Below, in pieces: positions 33,683 through 41,943 of a DNA stretch of 48,008 nucleotides. The notes under the pieces are model-generated. The model was given only the letters and a program-made list of their open reading frames with translations, did not search any database and was not told the DNA's origin. Source of the DNA: CAYSRJ01 sp964525675. Its GTDB lineage: Bacteria > Spirochaetota > B62-G9 > DRHN01. The stretch's first letter is position 1; every line of letters starts with the position of its first letter. A program made the position numbers and the translations under genes. The stretch is taken from NCBI GenBank assembly GCA_964525675.1, contig CAZGJW010000006.1, forward strand, positions 1-48,008, in the 5' to 3' direction.

Positions 33683-34885
33683 ATGCAAAATAAACATAGA
33701 TTGAGAATAATTTTTCTTTTCATTATCCTTATGGTTTTTGTTATTGCAACTTCAATAGTGTCAGTAAGAATATGGGGAGGGAAACCGGAAACTACTTCAA
33801 AAACCAATGAATTGATTATTAATGAAGCAATGACACTCGAAAAATTTGGGAAAGCGAACCAATTATCGAATGAGGTTTTAAAAAAGGTTTTTAGCCTCAC
33901 CTCAAAGGAAGATCTCCAAAAAAGCCTTGCTGAAATGAATATCCCTGCTGAAACACTCAAAGTAAAAGTCAATAAAGCGCGTGCTCTGGAAACTGAAGAG
34001 GCATCGAAAAACTGGATAAAGATCCTCGTTAAGTTTGCTCTATGGGCTGCTTTTCTCATAGCCGTCTTTTTCCTTTTGCGAAAGAAAAAGATTACGCCTG
34101 CAGTAAGAAAAATATTATTATTCAGTGCAGTCGTGATTTTTGGTGTTGTGCTCGGTTCTGATCCAAGTCCCATGGGTACGGTAAAAGACGCGATTGTCCT
34201 GTTTGGAAAAAGCAAAGCGATTTTCCCGCAACGGGCCATTGCATTACTGGCAATGTTGATCGGCGGAGTTTTTCTTGCAAATAAATTCATCTGTTCATGG
34301 GGCTGCCAGTTCGGCACACTTCAGGATTTGGTCTTCCGTTTAAACCGAAACTCCAAAGACCGCAGGGGAATACTTCCGCAGATAAAAGTACCATTCTTCC
34401 TCACAAACAACATACGCATTGCTTTCTTTGTCGCGCTGACCTTCGTTGCTTTCGCATGGGCAACAGACATCATAGAACCGATAGATCCGTTCAAAATATT
34501 TAAACCAGCTGTTCTCGGCGTTGCAGGAATTAGTTTCATTGCCGTTATGCTTATAGCTTCTCTTTTTGTATATCGTCCCTGGTGCCATTTCTTCTGCCCC
34601 TTTGGCCTGGTAGGCTGGTTAATCGAAAAAGTCAGCTTGAATAAAATCCACGTGGATTATAACACCTGTATCGCCTGTTACCAGTGTTCTAAAGCATGCC
34701 CTTCAACGGTCATGGGAGCGATTTTGAAGCAAGACCGGATGACAATCCCCGACTGTTTTTCATGCGGTACATGCATTGAAGTATGTCCCACGAATTCCAT
34801 CAGTTTCAAAACCGTAAAACGCACCAGGCCGCCTGCCGGGAAATTCGAGCAGGAACAAAAAAAAGAAACAGTCCGGATAAGTTGA
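33683..34885 (+). CDS. NapH/NosR-like membrane polyferredoxin
   Basis: A 400-residue membrane iron-sulfur protein. An N-terminal anchor (IIFLFIILMVFVIATSIVS) is followed by a periplasmic-type segment of about 90 residues and then four to five membrane helices. The paired CxxxCP-type motifs of the NapH/NosR family are present: CSWGCQFGTLQD near 209 and CHFFCPFGLVGW near 306. Two 4Fe-4S ferredoxin motifs end the protein (CIACYQCSKACP and CFSCGTCIEVCP). It should carry electrons across or along the membrane to a partner reductase, none of which is adjacent. AAGGAGA precedes the start. A YgbA-type gene follows. Confidence 0.85.
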   Translation: MQNKHRLRIIFLFIILMVFVIATSIVSVRIWGGKPETTSKTNELIINEAMTLEKFGKANQLSNEVLKKVFSLTSKEDLQKSLAEMNIPAETLKVKVNKARALETEEASKNWIKILVKFALWAAFLIAVFFLLRKKKITPAVRKILLFSAVVIFGVVLGSDPSPMGTVKDAIVLFGKSKAIFPQRAIALLAMLIGGVFLANKFICSWGCQFGTLQDLVFRLNRNSKDRRGILPQIKVPFFLTNNIRIAFFVALTFVAFAWATDIIEPIDPFKIFKPAVLGVAGISFIAVMLIASLFVYRPWCHFFCPFGLVGWLIEKVSLNKIHVDYNTCIACYQCSKACPSTVMGAILKQDRMTIPDCFSCGTCIEVCPTNSISFKTVKRTRPPAGKFEQEQKKETVRIS

Positions 34886-34910
34886 ACCAATCATTGTTCT
34901 GTGAAGAATC

Positions 34911-35255
34911 ATGAATAAGAAGAGAATCAAAAGAGAGAAAATAACCGTTTCTATAATGGTTGGGATGTACTGCAGGCATTTTCATCGAACAGGCCCGGCC
35001 CTTTGCGCCGAATGTAAAAGACTGCTTGATTATGCCTTCAATAAAATCGACCGCTGTTCGTACCAGGAAACCAAGCCGGTTTGCTCCCGGTGCCGGATAC
35101 ACTGCTACAGGAATGAAATGAGAGATGATATAAAAAAGGTGATGCGGTATTCGGGACCGAAGGTGCTCTTATTTCATCCGATGTTGGGGGTATTGCATCT
35201 AATCGACCGATTCAGGCCGTATCCGGAAAGCATACCAAAAAAATCAGGGAACTGA
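34911..35255 (+). CDS. ygbA: YgbA-type nitric-oxide-response protein
   Basis: A 114-residue cysteine-rich protein of the 'nitrous oxide-stimulated promoter' family (YgbA_NO). Conserved features: MYCRHFHRTGPALCAECKRL, CSRCRIHCYRNEMRDDI and VMRYSGPKVLLFHP, giving six or more conserved cysteines plus histidines that could bind a metal or Fe-S cluster. In enterobacteria ygbA is induced by nitric oxide through NsrR and linked to iron-sulfur metabolism. It lies 25 bp after the NapH-like gene on the same strand, supporting a nitrosative or nitrogen-oxide role for the pair. Confidence 0.85.
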   Translation: MNKKRIKREKITVSIMVGMYCRHFHRTGPALCAECKRLLDYAFNKIDRCSYQETKPVCSRCRIHCYRNEMRDDIKKVMRYSGPKVLLFHPMLGVLHLIDRFRPYPESIPKKSGN

Positions 35256-35340
35256 GTCAGCACATATACGGTGTATATCATAAAAAACAGCGCAATCGAT
35301 ATTCAGTAGAGATAGTTTGTAGATATCCCGAATCAGTCCG

Positions 35341-35835
35341 TCACCGCATCGGCCCGTGAATGACAGCCCTGAAGAAATAAAACCCGATAACGCCACTCAC
35401 ACTTATTTTAATCATCATTGCGGCAATAGTGCCGAAGAATACACCGAGCCCCGATTTCAGGGCGACCTTCTTATTTTTATTGAAAATAAGCTCACCAATG
35501 ATAGCTCCAGCAAAGGTCCCGATAATCAGTCCGAATGGGGGAAAGAAAATCATGCCGGCCAGCATGCCGAGAATCGAACCCCATACACCGTATTTGCTGC
35601 CTCCATACTTCTTCGGCAGATACACGGGGAGCACGAAATCAAGAATTGTTGCTATGACAGTTATGACACCCATCGCGATTAAAAAGGGCATGGTAAATGC
35701 CTTCCAGTGATAGGCCAACGATATAAGGATCAGCGAAATGTAACTTACCGGCGGACCGGGAATCACCGGCACAACACAACCGACGATACCGATGATGACA
35801 AGCAAACCTCCGAATACAATGAGCACAACAGCCAT
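35341..35835 (-). CDS. DUF456 membrane protein
   Basis: A 164-residue integral membrane protein of the DUF456 family with about five hydrophobic segments. It starts VVLIVFGGLLVIIGIVGCVV and PVIPGPPVSYISL; YLPKKYGGSKYGVWGSILGM and FFPPFGLIIGTFAGAIIGEL are the family-typical glycine-rich repeats. The function of the family is unknown. GAGGGAGAG precedes the ATG. It is not obviously linked to a neighbour. Confidence 0.87.
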   Translation of the reverse strand: MAVVLIVFGGLLVIIGIVGCVVPVIPGPPVSYISLILISLAYHWKAFTMPFLIAMGVITVIATILDFVLPVYLPKKYGGSKYGVWGSILGMLAGMIFFPPFGLIIGTFAGAIIGELIFNKNKKVALKSGLGVFFGTIAAMMIKISVSGVIGFYFFRAVIHGPMR

Positions 35836-36035
35836 TTACTCTCCCTCTTGTTCCGCGATACATCAGTATTAAATTTTAATCATAAATAAATATTAACAAA
35901 TTGTAGGCTATGAAAAAATATAAAAACAAGATTTTAAGGATTTATTCATGACGTGCAAATAGATAACCGTGAGATCGAAGAGTACGTGAGATTTGCGGAA
36001 GAAAAAGGTCTGAAAGCAAGAATCGGGGGGTAGCT

Positions 36036-36671
36036 ATGATCAAGAATACCGAAAGGGGTGTCACGAAAAGGATCAGCAACTTGAGAGAGAAGGTGCTGAA
36101 CACAAAACCTGCTGTATGCACAGAGAGAGCTCGTGTGTATACCGAGGTATACAAAGAGAATGAGGCGAAACCGATAATTATCAAACGTGCACTTGCACTT
36201 TTCGAAACTCTGAAGAGGATGACAATTTTTATCGATGAAGGCGAGCTCATTGTCGGGAATCATTCGTCGAAACTTCGTGCTGCCCCTATTTTTCCGGAAT
36301 ACGCGGTGTCGTGGATTATAAACGAGCTCGACCAGTTCGAAAAGAGATCTGGTGATGCGTTTTATCTTCGTGATGAAACAAAGAAAGAACTCAGGGACCT
36401 CTGTTCGTACTGGCATGGAAAAACACTCCGGGAAAAAGGTGATGCTTTGATGCCCGAATTCATCAAAGAGATCCATGAAGCGCATATAATCAGAGCAGAG
36501 GGCAATCTCACCTCCGGTGACGGCCATATCGCAGTAAATTTCGAGAAAATCCTGGAACTTGGCATTCAGGGGTATCAAAAACATGTACAAAAGCACAGAA
36601 AGTTGCTCAAGCTGGAAAACCGGGAGGATTTGAAAAAAGAGCAGTTTTACAAAGCAGTGGAGACAGGATGA
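36036..36671 (+). pseudogene. Glycyl-radical enzyme (PFL-like), N-terminal fragment
   Basis: 211 residues match the start of pyruvate-formate-lyase/glycerol-dehydratase-type glycyl-radical enzymes: RISNLREKVLNTKPAVCTER, ARVYTEVYKENEAKPIIIKR, IDEGELIVGNHSSKLRAAPI, FPEYAVSWIINELDQFEKR, RAEGNLTSGDGHIAVNFEKI. Full enzymes are about 780-850 residues with a catalytic cysteine and a C-terminal glycyl loop; both are missing here. Translation ends at TGA 36669 straight after FYKAVET. The start has a GGGGGG ribosome-site-like run upstream. A preceding short frame (QIDNREIEEYVRFAEEKGL) may be the end of a lost upstream gene. Confidence 0.82.
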
Positions 36672-36711
36672 TATAATCGCACGAACAGAACATACTCTCT
36701 GAGAGGATAAA

Positions 36712-37023
36712 ATGAAGGATATTTTATGTGGAGTTGATTTGGGCGGCACAAAACTTGCGCTTGGACTTGTCGGGGAAAACGGAGTTGTGATCGACAAAAC
36801 CGTTGTATATGACCATTGTACAAAAAACGAACATGAAATAATTCTACAGATACGTGATATCATCAAAAACCTGTTAAAAACAAATGCTATTGAAGAAAAA
36901 AATTTACTGGGAATCGGCGTGCTATTCCCAGGGCTGCATACCCGACTTCAGTACCTTTCTGAATTCACGGCTCCGGCCAATGATTTCCTCGAATTGGTTT
37001 TGCTTTTCTTACTAATTTTCTGA
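36712..37023 (+). pseudogene. ROK-family sugar kinase, N-terminal fragment
   Basis: The start reads MKDILCGVDLGGTKLALGLV, the ATP-phosphate loop DxGGTK of ROK glucokinases, and LGIGVLFPG matches their 'GIGxPG' segment near residue 75. After that the homology stops: the tail HTRLQYLSEFTAPANDF... is not ROK-like, and the frame ends inside the next gene. Normal ROK kinases are about 300 residues with a zinc motif and catalytic aspartate, neither of which is present. GAGAGGATAAA precedes the ATG, so the gene start is intact and the rest is deleted. Confidence 0.8.
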
Positions 37024-37563
37024 CAGAAGTTCTTCAAACTGTGTCACATAAGATTTATCCAGTTCTTTGTCAAAATTATTGAGCCATTTTATCACATAGT
37101 CTTTATCAAATTGTTGATTTATTAGAATTACATTTTTTATATCTTCAATATCTCGAGGCCTGCCGGCAATGATCTTGTGAATAATAAGATCTTCAACTGA
37201 AGTAAAGCGCACCGTTGATTTTCCTATTTTCACATATGACACTCTCTTCAATGCCGTTTTTTCATATATTGAATCAGAGAAAATAAAATCTACCCTAAAT
37301 CCACTTTCCACTTCGAGGACAGGCAGGACAAATGTTTGATTCACAAATTCCTGTACATTATTAACAAGAACTTTTAACCCGAGTTCCTTCGATATCAGTA
37401 ATAATTTGTCCAGATACTCCGGACCGACACCAAGGGTGATATCAATATCTTTTGTGAGCCTCGGCTCTCCATAGAGGAGCACAGCCTGTCCGCCTATTAT
37501 CATATATGGTATTTTATATTGTTCGAGTATAATCGCCAGTTTTTCGATAAGTCTTTCAAGCAC
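37012..37563 (-). CDS. Nucleotidyltransferase-fold protein (AbiEii/DUF6036-like)
   Basis: A 183-residue protein with a nucleotidyltransferase core: IPYMIIGGQAVLLYGEPRLT followed by KDIDITLG (the metal-binding DxD), and VDFIFSDS as the third acidic strand. The remainder is helical (VEDLIIHKIIAGRPRDIEDI). It resembles AbiEii-type toxins or MNT-type proteins, which modify tRNA or partner proteins with nucleotides. The GTG start overlaps the preceding small gene by 8 nt, with GAGGTAG upstream. The pair has the layout of a toxin-antitoxin or abortive-infection module, but orientation of roles is inferred. Confidence 0.8.
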   Translation of the reverse strand: MLERLIEKLAIILEQYKIPYMIIGGQAVLLYGEPRLTKDIDITLGVGPEYLDKLLLISKELGLKVLVNNVQEFVNQTFVLPVLEVESGFRVDFIFSDSIYEKTALKRVSYVKIGKSTVRFTSVEDLIIHKIIAGRPRDIEDIKNVILINQQFDKDYVIKWLNNFDKELDKSYVTQFEELLSEN

Positions 37564-37750
37564 TATTCACTACCTCAGCAATCATTATATCTGTCTCAAT
37601 ACCCTTCAATGGCTCTTTCGCAAACACCTTTAGCATTAATGCTTCTTTATGAAGCTCTTCCACAATCCTGAGGTTTACATAAATATCGGGCTTCTTTTCT
37701 TTTTTCAAATTGTTCTCGAATTTTTTAAGCAAAACTGCATTCTTAATCAT
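37556..37750 (-). CDS. Small partner protein of the nucleotidyltransferase
   Basis: 64 residues starting MIKNAVLLKKFENNLKKEKK, then PDIYVNLRIVEELHKEALML and PLKGIETDIMIAEVVNSA. I chose ATG 37750, with CGGAG 10 nt upstream; an in-frame ATG 57 bp earlier (37807) has no site. This short protein type frequently precedes DUF6036/AbiEii-like nucleotidyltransferases, and the 8-bp overlap supports a two-gene module in which it may be the antitoxin or a substrate-recognition partner. Confidence 0.7.
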   Translation of the reverse strand: MIKNAVLLKKFENNLKKEKKPDIYVNLRIVEELHKEALMLKVFAKEPLKGIETDIMIAEVVNSA

Positions 37751-38044
37751 GAAACACAACTCCGGTCTTATTGTCGAAAAGATTTCACTGATGAATATAT
37801 TGTACATCAGCTTTTTCAGAAACCCAACACTTATTCTCTTTCTGCTTTTTCAAGGAGTTCCAGGTTGGCATTTTAATTCAACTGAACCTATGTGATATGA
37901 TAGATGATAATTACATTAATAACCGAGAAATAGCTGTAGATTTTTTTTAATACTCGTGATACTGTTTACTACCAGCTTTCCACGCAAACTATTTAATTTT
38001 AATGCAGGGGTACTTCGCTGGACCTGGAGGGTCGGATTTTACGG

Positions 38045-38236
38045 TTAATGGATCCTCGGCACAGATGAGTATCCCCTTTCTCGCTGAAAACTGTTGAAGG
38101 CTACCCTGCTGATCTTGAGATAGAATACCCTGAAAGACTCTCCCGGGGTCTGATATTTGTAAAATGGCTTCTCGCTGTCCCCCACTATCTGTGCTTGACA
38201 CCGCTCATGGGGTAGAAATTCTTTAATGAAAAACAC
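38045..38236 (-). CDS. Small hypothetical protein
   Basis: A GTG-initiated frame of 63 codons with a strong AAAGGAGGAAG site 6-7 nt upstream. It reads FFIKEFLPHERCQAQIVGDS, then EKPFYKYQTPGESFRVFYLK and ends SVPRIH. I recognise no domain; it could also be the N-terminal remnant of a longer protein whose frame is lost. The surrounding 800 bp is AT-rich and otherwise empty. Confidence 0.35.
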   Translation of the reverse strand: MFFIKEFLPHERCQAQIVGDSEKPFYKYQTPGESFRVFYLKISRVAFNSFQRERGYSSVPRIH

Positions 38237-38557
38237 AAACTTCCTCCTTTATAACCTGTATTTTAATTATTACAGTAAGATTAATGACAAATAGTTGATT
38301 GATTTGGGTTGAGTAGTTTTGATTGCGGGATAAGTTTTATTGATTGAAATTGTGTTTCTGTTTTAGGCTTATTTGATTTGTTTATCAATCAGGAAGTTGA
38401 CACGGTTGTAATAACGTTCCGCAGGTATACGACGTTGCGACGACAAACAAGCTTTGCAAAATTAATTGTGAAGCGATCGAAATAGTAGCTTGGCCAAAAT
38501 AACTATCCAATGTCCCGAAGGACAAGCCGCTGCAAGGAGGCTCAGCGTATACCCGCT
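38237..38557. other. Structured intergenic stretch
   Basis: No gene. The right end (minus sense) carries CAGCG-GGTATA-CGCTG, then AGCC...GGCT and TGTCC-TTCG-GGACA, a set of three possible hairpins including a stable UUCG-type tetraloop. This block ends next to the inverted repeat at 38558-38573. Confidence 0.45.
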
Positions 38558-38573
38558 GTTAGCCGAAGTTGGC
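38558..38573. repeat. Inverted repeat flanking the DUF3795 gene, left arm
   Basis: GTTAGCCGAAGTTGGC. Its complement recurs with one mismatch at 38919-38934, so the DUF3795 gene lies between a pair of 16-bp inverted repeats 345 bp apart. Confidence 0.7.
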
Positions 38574-38583
38574 CATAAATAGT

Positions 38584-38868
38584 TTACACTTTTCCTAGCA
38601 TATCCTTAATCATGTCAAGGAGTTTCTTACTATAAATCTCCTGCTGATAATGTACCTCGCAGGGAAATTTGTCGCATCTAAAGCAATAATCCACATTGTT
38701 CTTTATAGCGCACTCAAGTATAAAGCATGGATGCCCACTTGCTTCTATGAACTTCTTCAGCTTCTCCGGAGCTTTTGGATCGGTCCCAGGTACACAACGA
38801 TCAATAGGACAAAGCCCCTTTTCTGGAAATACGCAGACTTCACAAGCTAAACCACATGCACTTGGCAT
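38584..38868 (-). CDS. DUF3795 cysteine-rich protein
   Basis: A 94-residue protein with many cysteines in pairs: CGLACEVCVF, GLCPIDRCV, CFILECAIK and YCFRCDKFPC. This matches the DUF3795 family, thought to bind zinc or an Fe-S cluster through its cysteines; the function is unknown. AGAGGTGAT precedes the ATG at good spacing. The gene is enclosed by 16-bp inverted repeats, so it may have moved as a unit. Confidence 0.82.
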   Translation of the reverse strand: MPSACGLACEVCVFPEKGLCPIDRCVPGTDPKAPEKLKKFIEASGHPCFILECAIKNNVDYCFRCDKFPCEVHYQQEIYSKKLLDMIKDMLGKV

Positions 38869-38918
38869 TTTATATCACCTCTTTTTTGTTATAGTATAAG
38901 ATACATACATACTTTTTC

Positions 38919-38934
38919 GCCAATTTCGGCTAAC
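38919..38934. repeat. Inverted repeat flanking the DUF3795 gene, right arm
   Basis: GCCAATTTCGGCTAAC, the complement of the left arm at 38558-38573 with one change. CTTCGG follows, giving a partial second copy of the inner motif. Confidence 0.7.
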
Positions 38935-39037
38935 TTCGGTACAAGTGTAATATATGCACATTGCGGATATACTTCTTTATATATAAAAATCCGAACCCTA
39001 CTGTTCCTTTATAAATTTTGAGATATAAAATACTTAT

Positions 39038-39059
39038 ATGCTATTTCTTTAAATAGCAT
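39038..39059 (-). terminator. Hairpin after the primase remnant
   Basis: A perfect 9-bp stem, ATGCTATTT-CTTT-AAATAGCAT, 35 bp beyond the stop of the leftward primase-like remnant. It is AT-rich, so termination would be weak. Confidence 0.4.
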
Positions 39060-39093
39060 GTTCAGGTATAAGGGTAAGGTTAATTAATTATAT

Positions 39094-40660
39094 TTAAGAA
39101 ATTAAAACTTCCTTTCCTGAATGTTCAGGTATATTCACCTTGTTCAGGTATTTTTGTTGTGATTTGTTAATTATTCTTTTTTCAAGCTCTTCTGGAGTGA
39201 GTATCTTGTTTAAAAAATCAAGATCATTATAATTGCAGCTCAGTTTATACTGATTTGCAAGCCCATTCCTGGCCTTAATAACCTGAATATACTCGTAATC
39301 CTTTAATATCCTGAAGTTATTCCTTATCTGTGCAAAGGACCAGGATGTATATTCCCGTATCTCCCTCCGTTCAAAGATTATTTTATCTACAGGTATGGTA
39401 TCCCGCCGTGATTTTTCACTCAAGTATTTTTTGATAAGCTCAAGTAGCTTTCGTGCCGGCCGTGGTAAATCATCCAGGGTATTATCAAGCACTCCATCGG
39501 AGAGAAGTTCATGAGCAATCTTGTAATCTTCCGGTGTACATTCGATGTACTCTACTGTTTCATTGTTCTCAAGTTTCAGCTTCTTTATTTTTCTCTGGTA
39601 CTGATGCAGGAAGCAGACAACATGTATTAATCTAGTCAGATCCTCTGATTCATCAATACCAATAATAAAGCAACGATTGAGATTCTCTGGATTTATCTCC
39701 CCATTTGTTGTTGTTTCCACAAAGAATATTGGACCTTCAACTTTAATACTCACCGTTTTTATCTGACCGGTAACAGAATCCTTCATGGGAATGGCCTTGG
39801 TGATTACTTTTTTGGTTGTCAGTTCTCTGAGAGGATAATCTGAGCCTTCGCTCCCTTCTTTTTCTCCAATGACAATAAACCTGTGTTTCAGGTCTTCTTT
39901 CCCGTAGTAATAGATTGCCTGTGCTGAAAGATCGCTGACGCTCTCCAATTCCTATGGTGGGCAGAGGCTTTCTGTTATTTCTGCCAAAAGACTCTTCCCG
40001 GCACCACTCCTTGAAATGAGAATAGCATGAAGCGGATTGTCCATAAGCCGGGAAGTCATCACAAGATAGAGCAGTATTTTGTTTTTTTTCTTTCCCTTAC
40101 ATACCCCAGCCTTGTGTAGTCATCTTCGATTTCGTCGATGAGATGCGGATTTTGTAGAAACCGTATACCAATATCTTTTTTATACTCCGTTAATTTTGAC
40201 AATTCATAAAAAAGCCTCATTTTTCCATTAAAGGTAAAGATTGCTTTCTTGATTCTGTGCTCATTGATAAACTGGATGTATTTGGAATCACTGCCAAAGA
40301 GAAAGGTTGTGTTTGGATTGTCGCTTTGGATTAAAGATAGAGCTTCTAAAGGATTCTCTGTAAAAATGATATCTTTGACATTTTTAAGAAAGGGTTGGTT
40401 GAATATCCTGGAATCATTCATGGCGATCGGCCTCTTTTTACTGTTGGCGAATATAGAATAGCCTATAATGTTTACTACTGCTTTATTCTCATTGTAAATA
40501 GTAATTGTTATACAGGCTTTAAAAAGCTCTTTTCCATTTTTTAAAACCCCTATTTCTGCTGCCCTTTTTTTTTAGATCATCATTGGCCTGCATAAGATTG
40601 AGCATCATTCCATTCGAATACCCGATACAAAAATTTTCAACCATTGTTGGACGGAAGTAA
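39094..40660 (-). pseudogene. Toprim/ATPase DNA primase of a mobile element, broken
   Basis: Read on the minus strand. A zinc-finger-primase-like linker (VENFCIGYSNGMM, then KNGKELFKACITITIYNENK) leads to a toprim-like domain (NDSRIFNQPFLKNVKDIIFT, ENPLEALSLI, TTFLFGSDSKYIQFI). A P-loop ATPase follows (LISRSGAGKSLLAEITESLC) and finally a helicase/winged-helix region from 39948 down to 39094 (HRFIVIGEKEGSEGSDYPL, EYTSWSFAQIRNNFRILKDY). The frame is broken three times: in an A9 run near 40570, in an A8 run near 40085, and by an in-frame TAG near 39955. The N-terminal zinc finger is replaced by a restriction-enzyme fragment. Confidence 0.75.
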
Positions 40661-40887
40661 CCAGGCAAGGTAGTTTCTCTAACATTTATTGTATGTTCTG
40701 GAAGACCATTTTCATTAAGTATTTATGAAAATAGATCAATAAATCCATCTAACTGTTTACCACCAGTTACAGACCCTCGACTTCCATAGTCCTTTTCCCC
40801 GGTAGCGCTCCCTTGCTTTTTAGCTTGATCTTCACGAATAAACCAAAAATGTTTTACTGCATCGGAAAGTTGTTTTTTATAATTCAT
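40661..40887 (-). pseudogene. PaeR7I/XhoI-like restriction endonuclease, N-terminal fragment
   Basis: The minus strand starts MNYKKQLSDAVKHFWFIRED and continues GSRGSVTGGKQLDGFIDLFS; after an in-frame TAA (40723-40725) it continues ILNENGLPEHTINV and LPGYFRPT. This matches the N-terminus of PaeR7I-type enzymes (FW..R..Q...Q ... D.GaRG.VTGGkQmDGF ... LPG.FRPT). The homology stops exactly at FRPT and continues as a primase-type sequence, so an illegitimate join created this chimera. The catalytic core is absent. It lies 37 bp after the methyltransferase fragment, as expected for a type II R-M pair. Confidence 0.7.
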
Positions 40888-40924
40888 AACTCATTGATTT
40901 AGCATATTCTTTAATTCTTATATT

Positions 40925-41525
40925 TCAAAAGATATTTTGGCTATATTCTTGCAAACGCTTTGTTGCAAATTGATAATATTTAGGATCAATTTCAATGCCA
41001 ATACTATTTCGACCCCACATTGCTGACGCAAGGTTTGTTGTTCCAGTCCCCATGAATGGATCTAATACAGTGTCTCCTACAAAACTAAACATTCGTATTA
41101 ATCGTTCTGCAAGTTCTAAAGGAAAAGGTACGGGATGGTCTTTGGTTGATGCTCCATTAATATCATGCCGAATTTGCTGAAACCAATGCTTATGGTTACT
41201 ATCTGAAATCATGCTTAATAATCTACTTGCAAATGTTGGTTCCCTATACCCTCCCGGTTTTCTCTCCATTATGATGTATTCAATATCATTTTTTATGATC
41301 CCATTTGGTTCATACGGTTTACCTAAAAATCTTGTATTCCCTGGAACCTCATAAGAAGCGTTGGCAATTTTATGCCAAATTATTGGTGCAACATTATTAT
41401 AACCAATTTTTCGGCAGTGTTCTTGGATAGAGGCATGTAGTGGTACAACTGTATGTTCACCGTTATTTTTTCTTCTAGAAAGACATACATCACCAACTAC
41501 ACAAAGCACGATCCTGGAGCGCTCA
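40925..41525 (-). pseudogene. Type II DNA methyltransferase, 5'-truncated
   Basis: About 200 C-terminal residues of an amino-methyltransferase: RIVLCVVGDVCLSRRKNNGE, APIIWHKIANASYEVPG, HPVPFPLELAERLIRMFSFV, then the AdoMet-binding motif I DTVLDPFMGTGTTNLASAMW and NSIGIEIDPKYYQFATKRL. Motif I at the C-terminal side places it in the group whose catalytic DPPY/SPPY motif comes first; that motif should be upstream of 41525 and is missing. The sequence switches abruptly at about 41525 to a peptidase fragment on the other strand. With the adjacent restriction-enzyme fragment this is a dead type II R-M system. Confidence 0.82.
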
Positions 41526-41861
41526 TACACGGGCTATGAAAAGAAAGTCATAAAATTCCACCCGCCGTGGATGACAAATAAGGACAATGCTTTCGCGCAC
41601 TACGTCATGGAGGCGCTTCGTAAGGCCGGCCAGCACCCCGAGTTCGGGTATTTCAAGGGCGGAACAGACGGGAGCATGAGCGGGACCCTGCTTGGGACCA
41701 CGACCCTGGACTACTCGGGAATGGAGGAGAAACACGCTCACACGAGCGAGGACATGGTGAGTATCGATATGATGCTCGAATCGATAGCCGGTTTTATCTG
41801 CATAGCGTGTGAACTGTTCGGGCTGGAACCGGAGATGCTCATCGAACGACACCGGTCATGA
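41525..41861 (+). pseudogene. M20-type peptidase, C-terminal fragment
   Basis: The plus strand reads RSYTGYEKKVIKFHPPWMTN, FAHYVMEALRKAGQHPEFGY, FKGGTDGSMSGTLLGTTTLD and HAHTSEDMVSIDMMLESIAG before TGA. This is the last third of a peptidase-T-like M20 peptidase; the FKGGTDGS and HAHTSEDMV segments are its metal/substrate-binding end. The 5' two thirds are replaced by the R-M remnant at 41525. A 29-codon frame (41858-41947) overlaps the stop by ATGA and has no recognisable match. Confidence 0.78.
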
Positions 41862-41943
41862 ATGGACACGTCGTGAACGGGAAGAGCGAAACTTCACCGG
41901 GTGAGGTAGGCGGATCAACCGGTGCGCACTACCGCCCGCTGCT

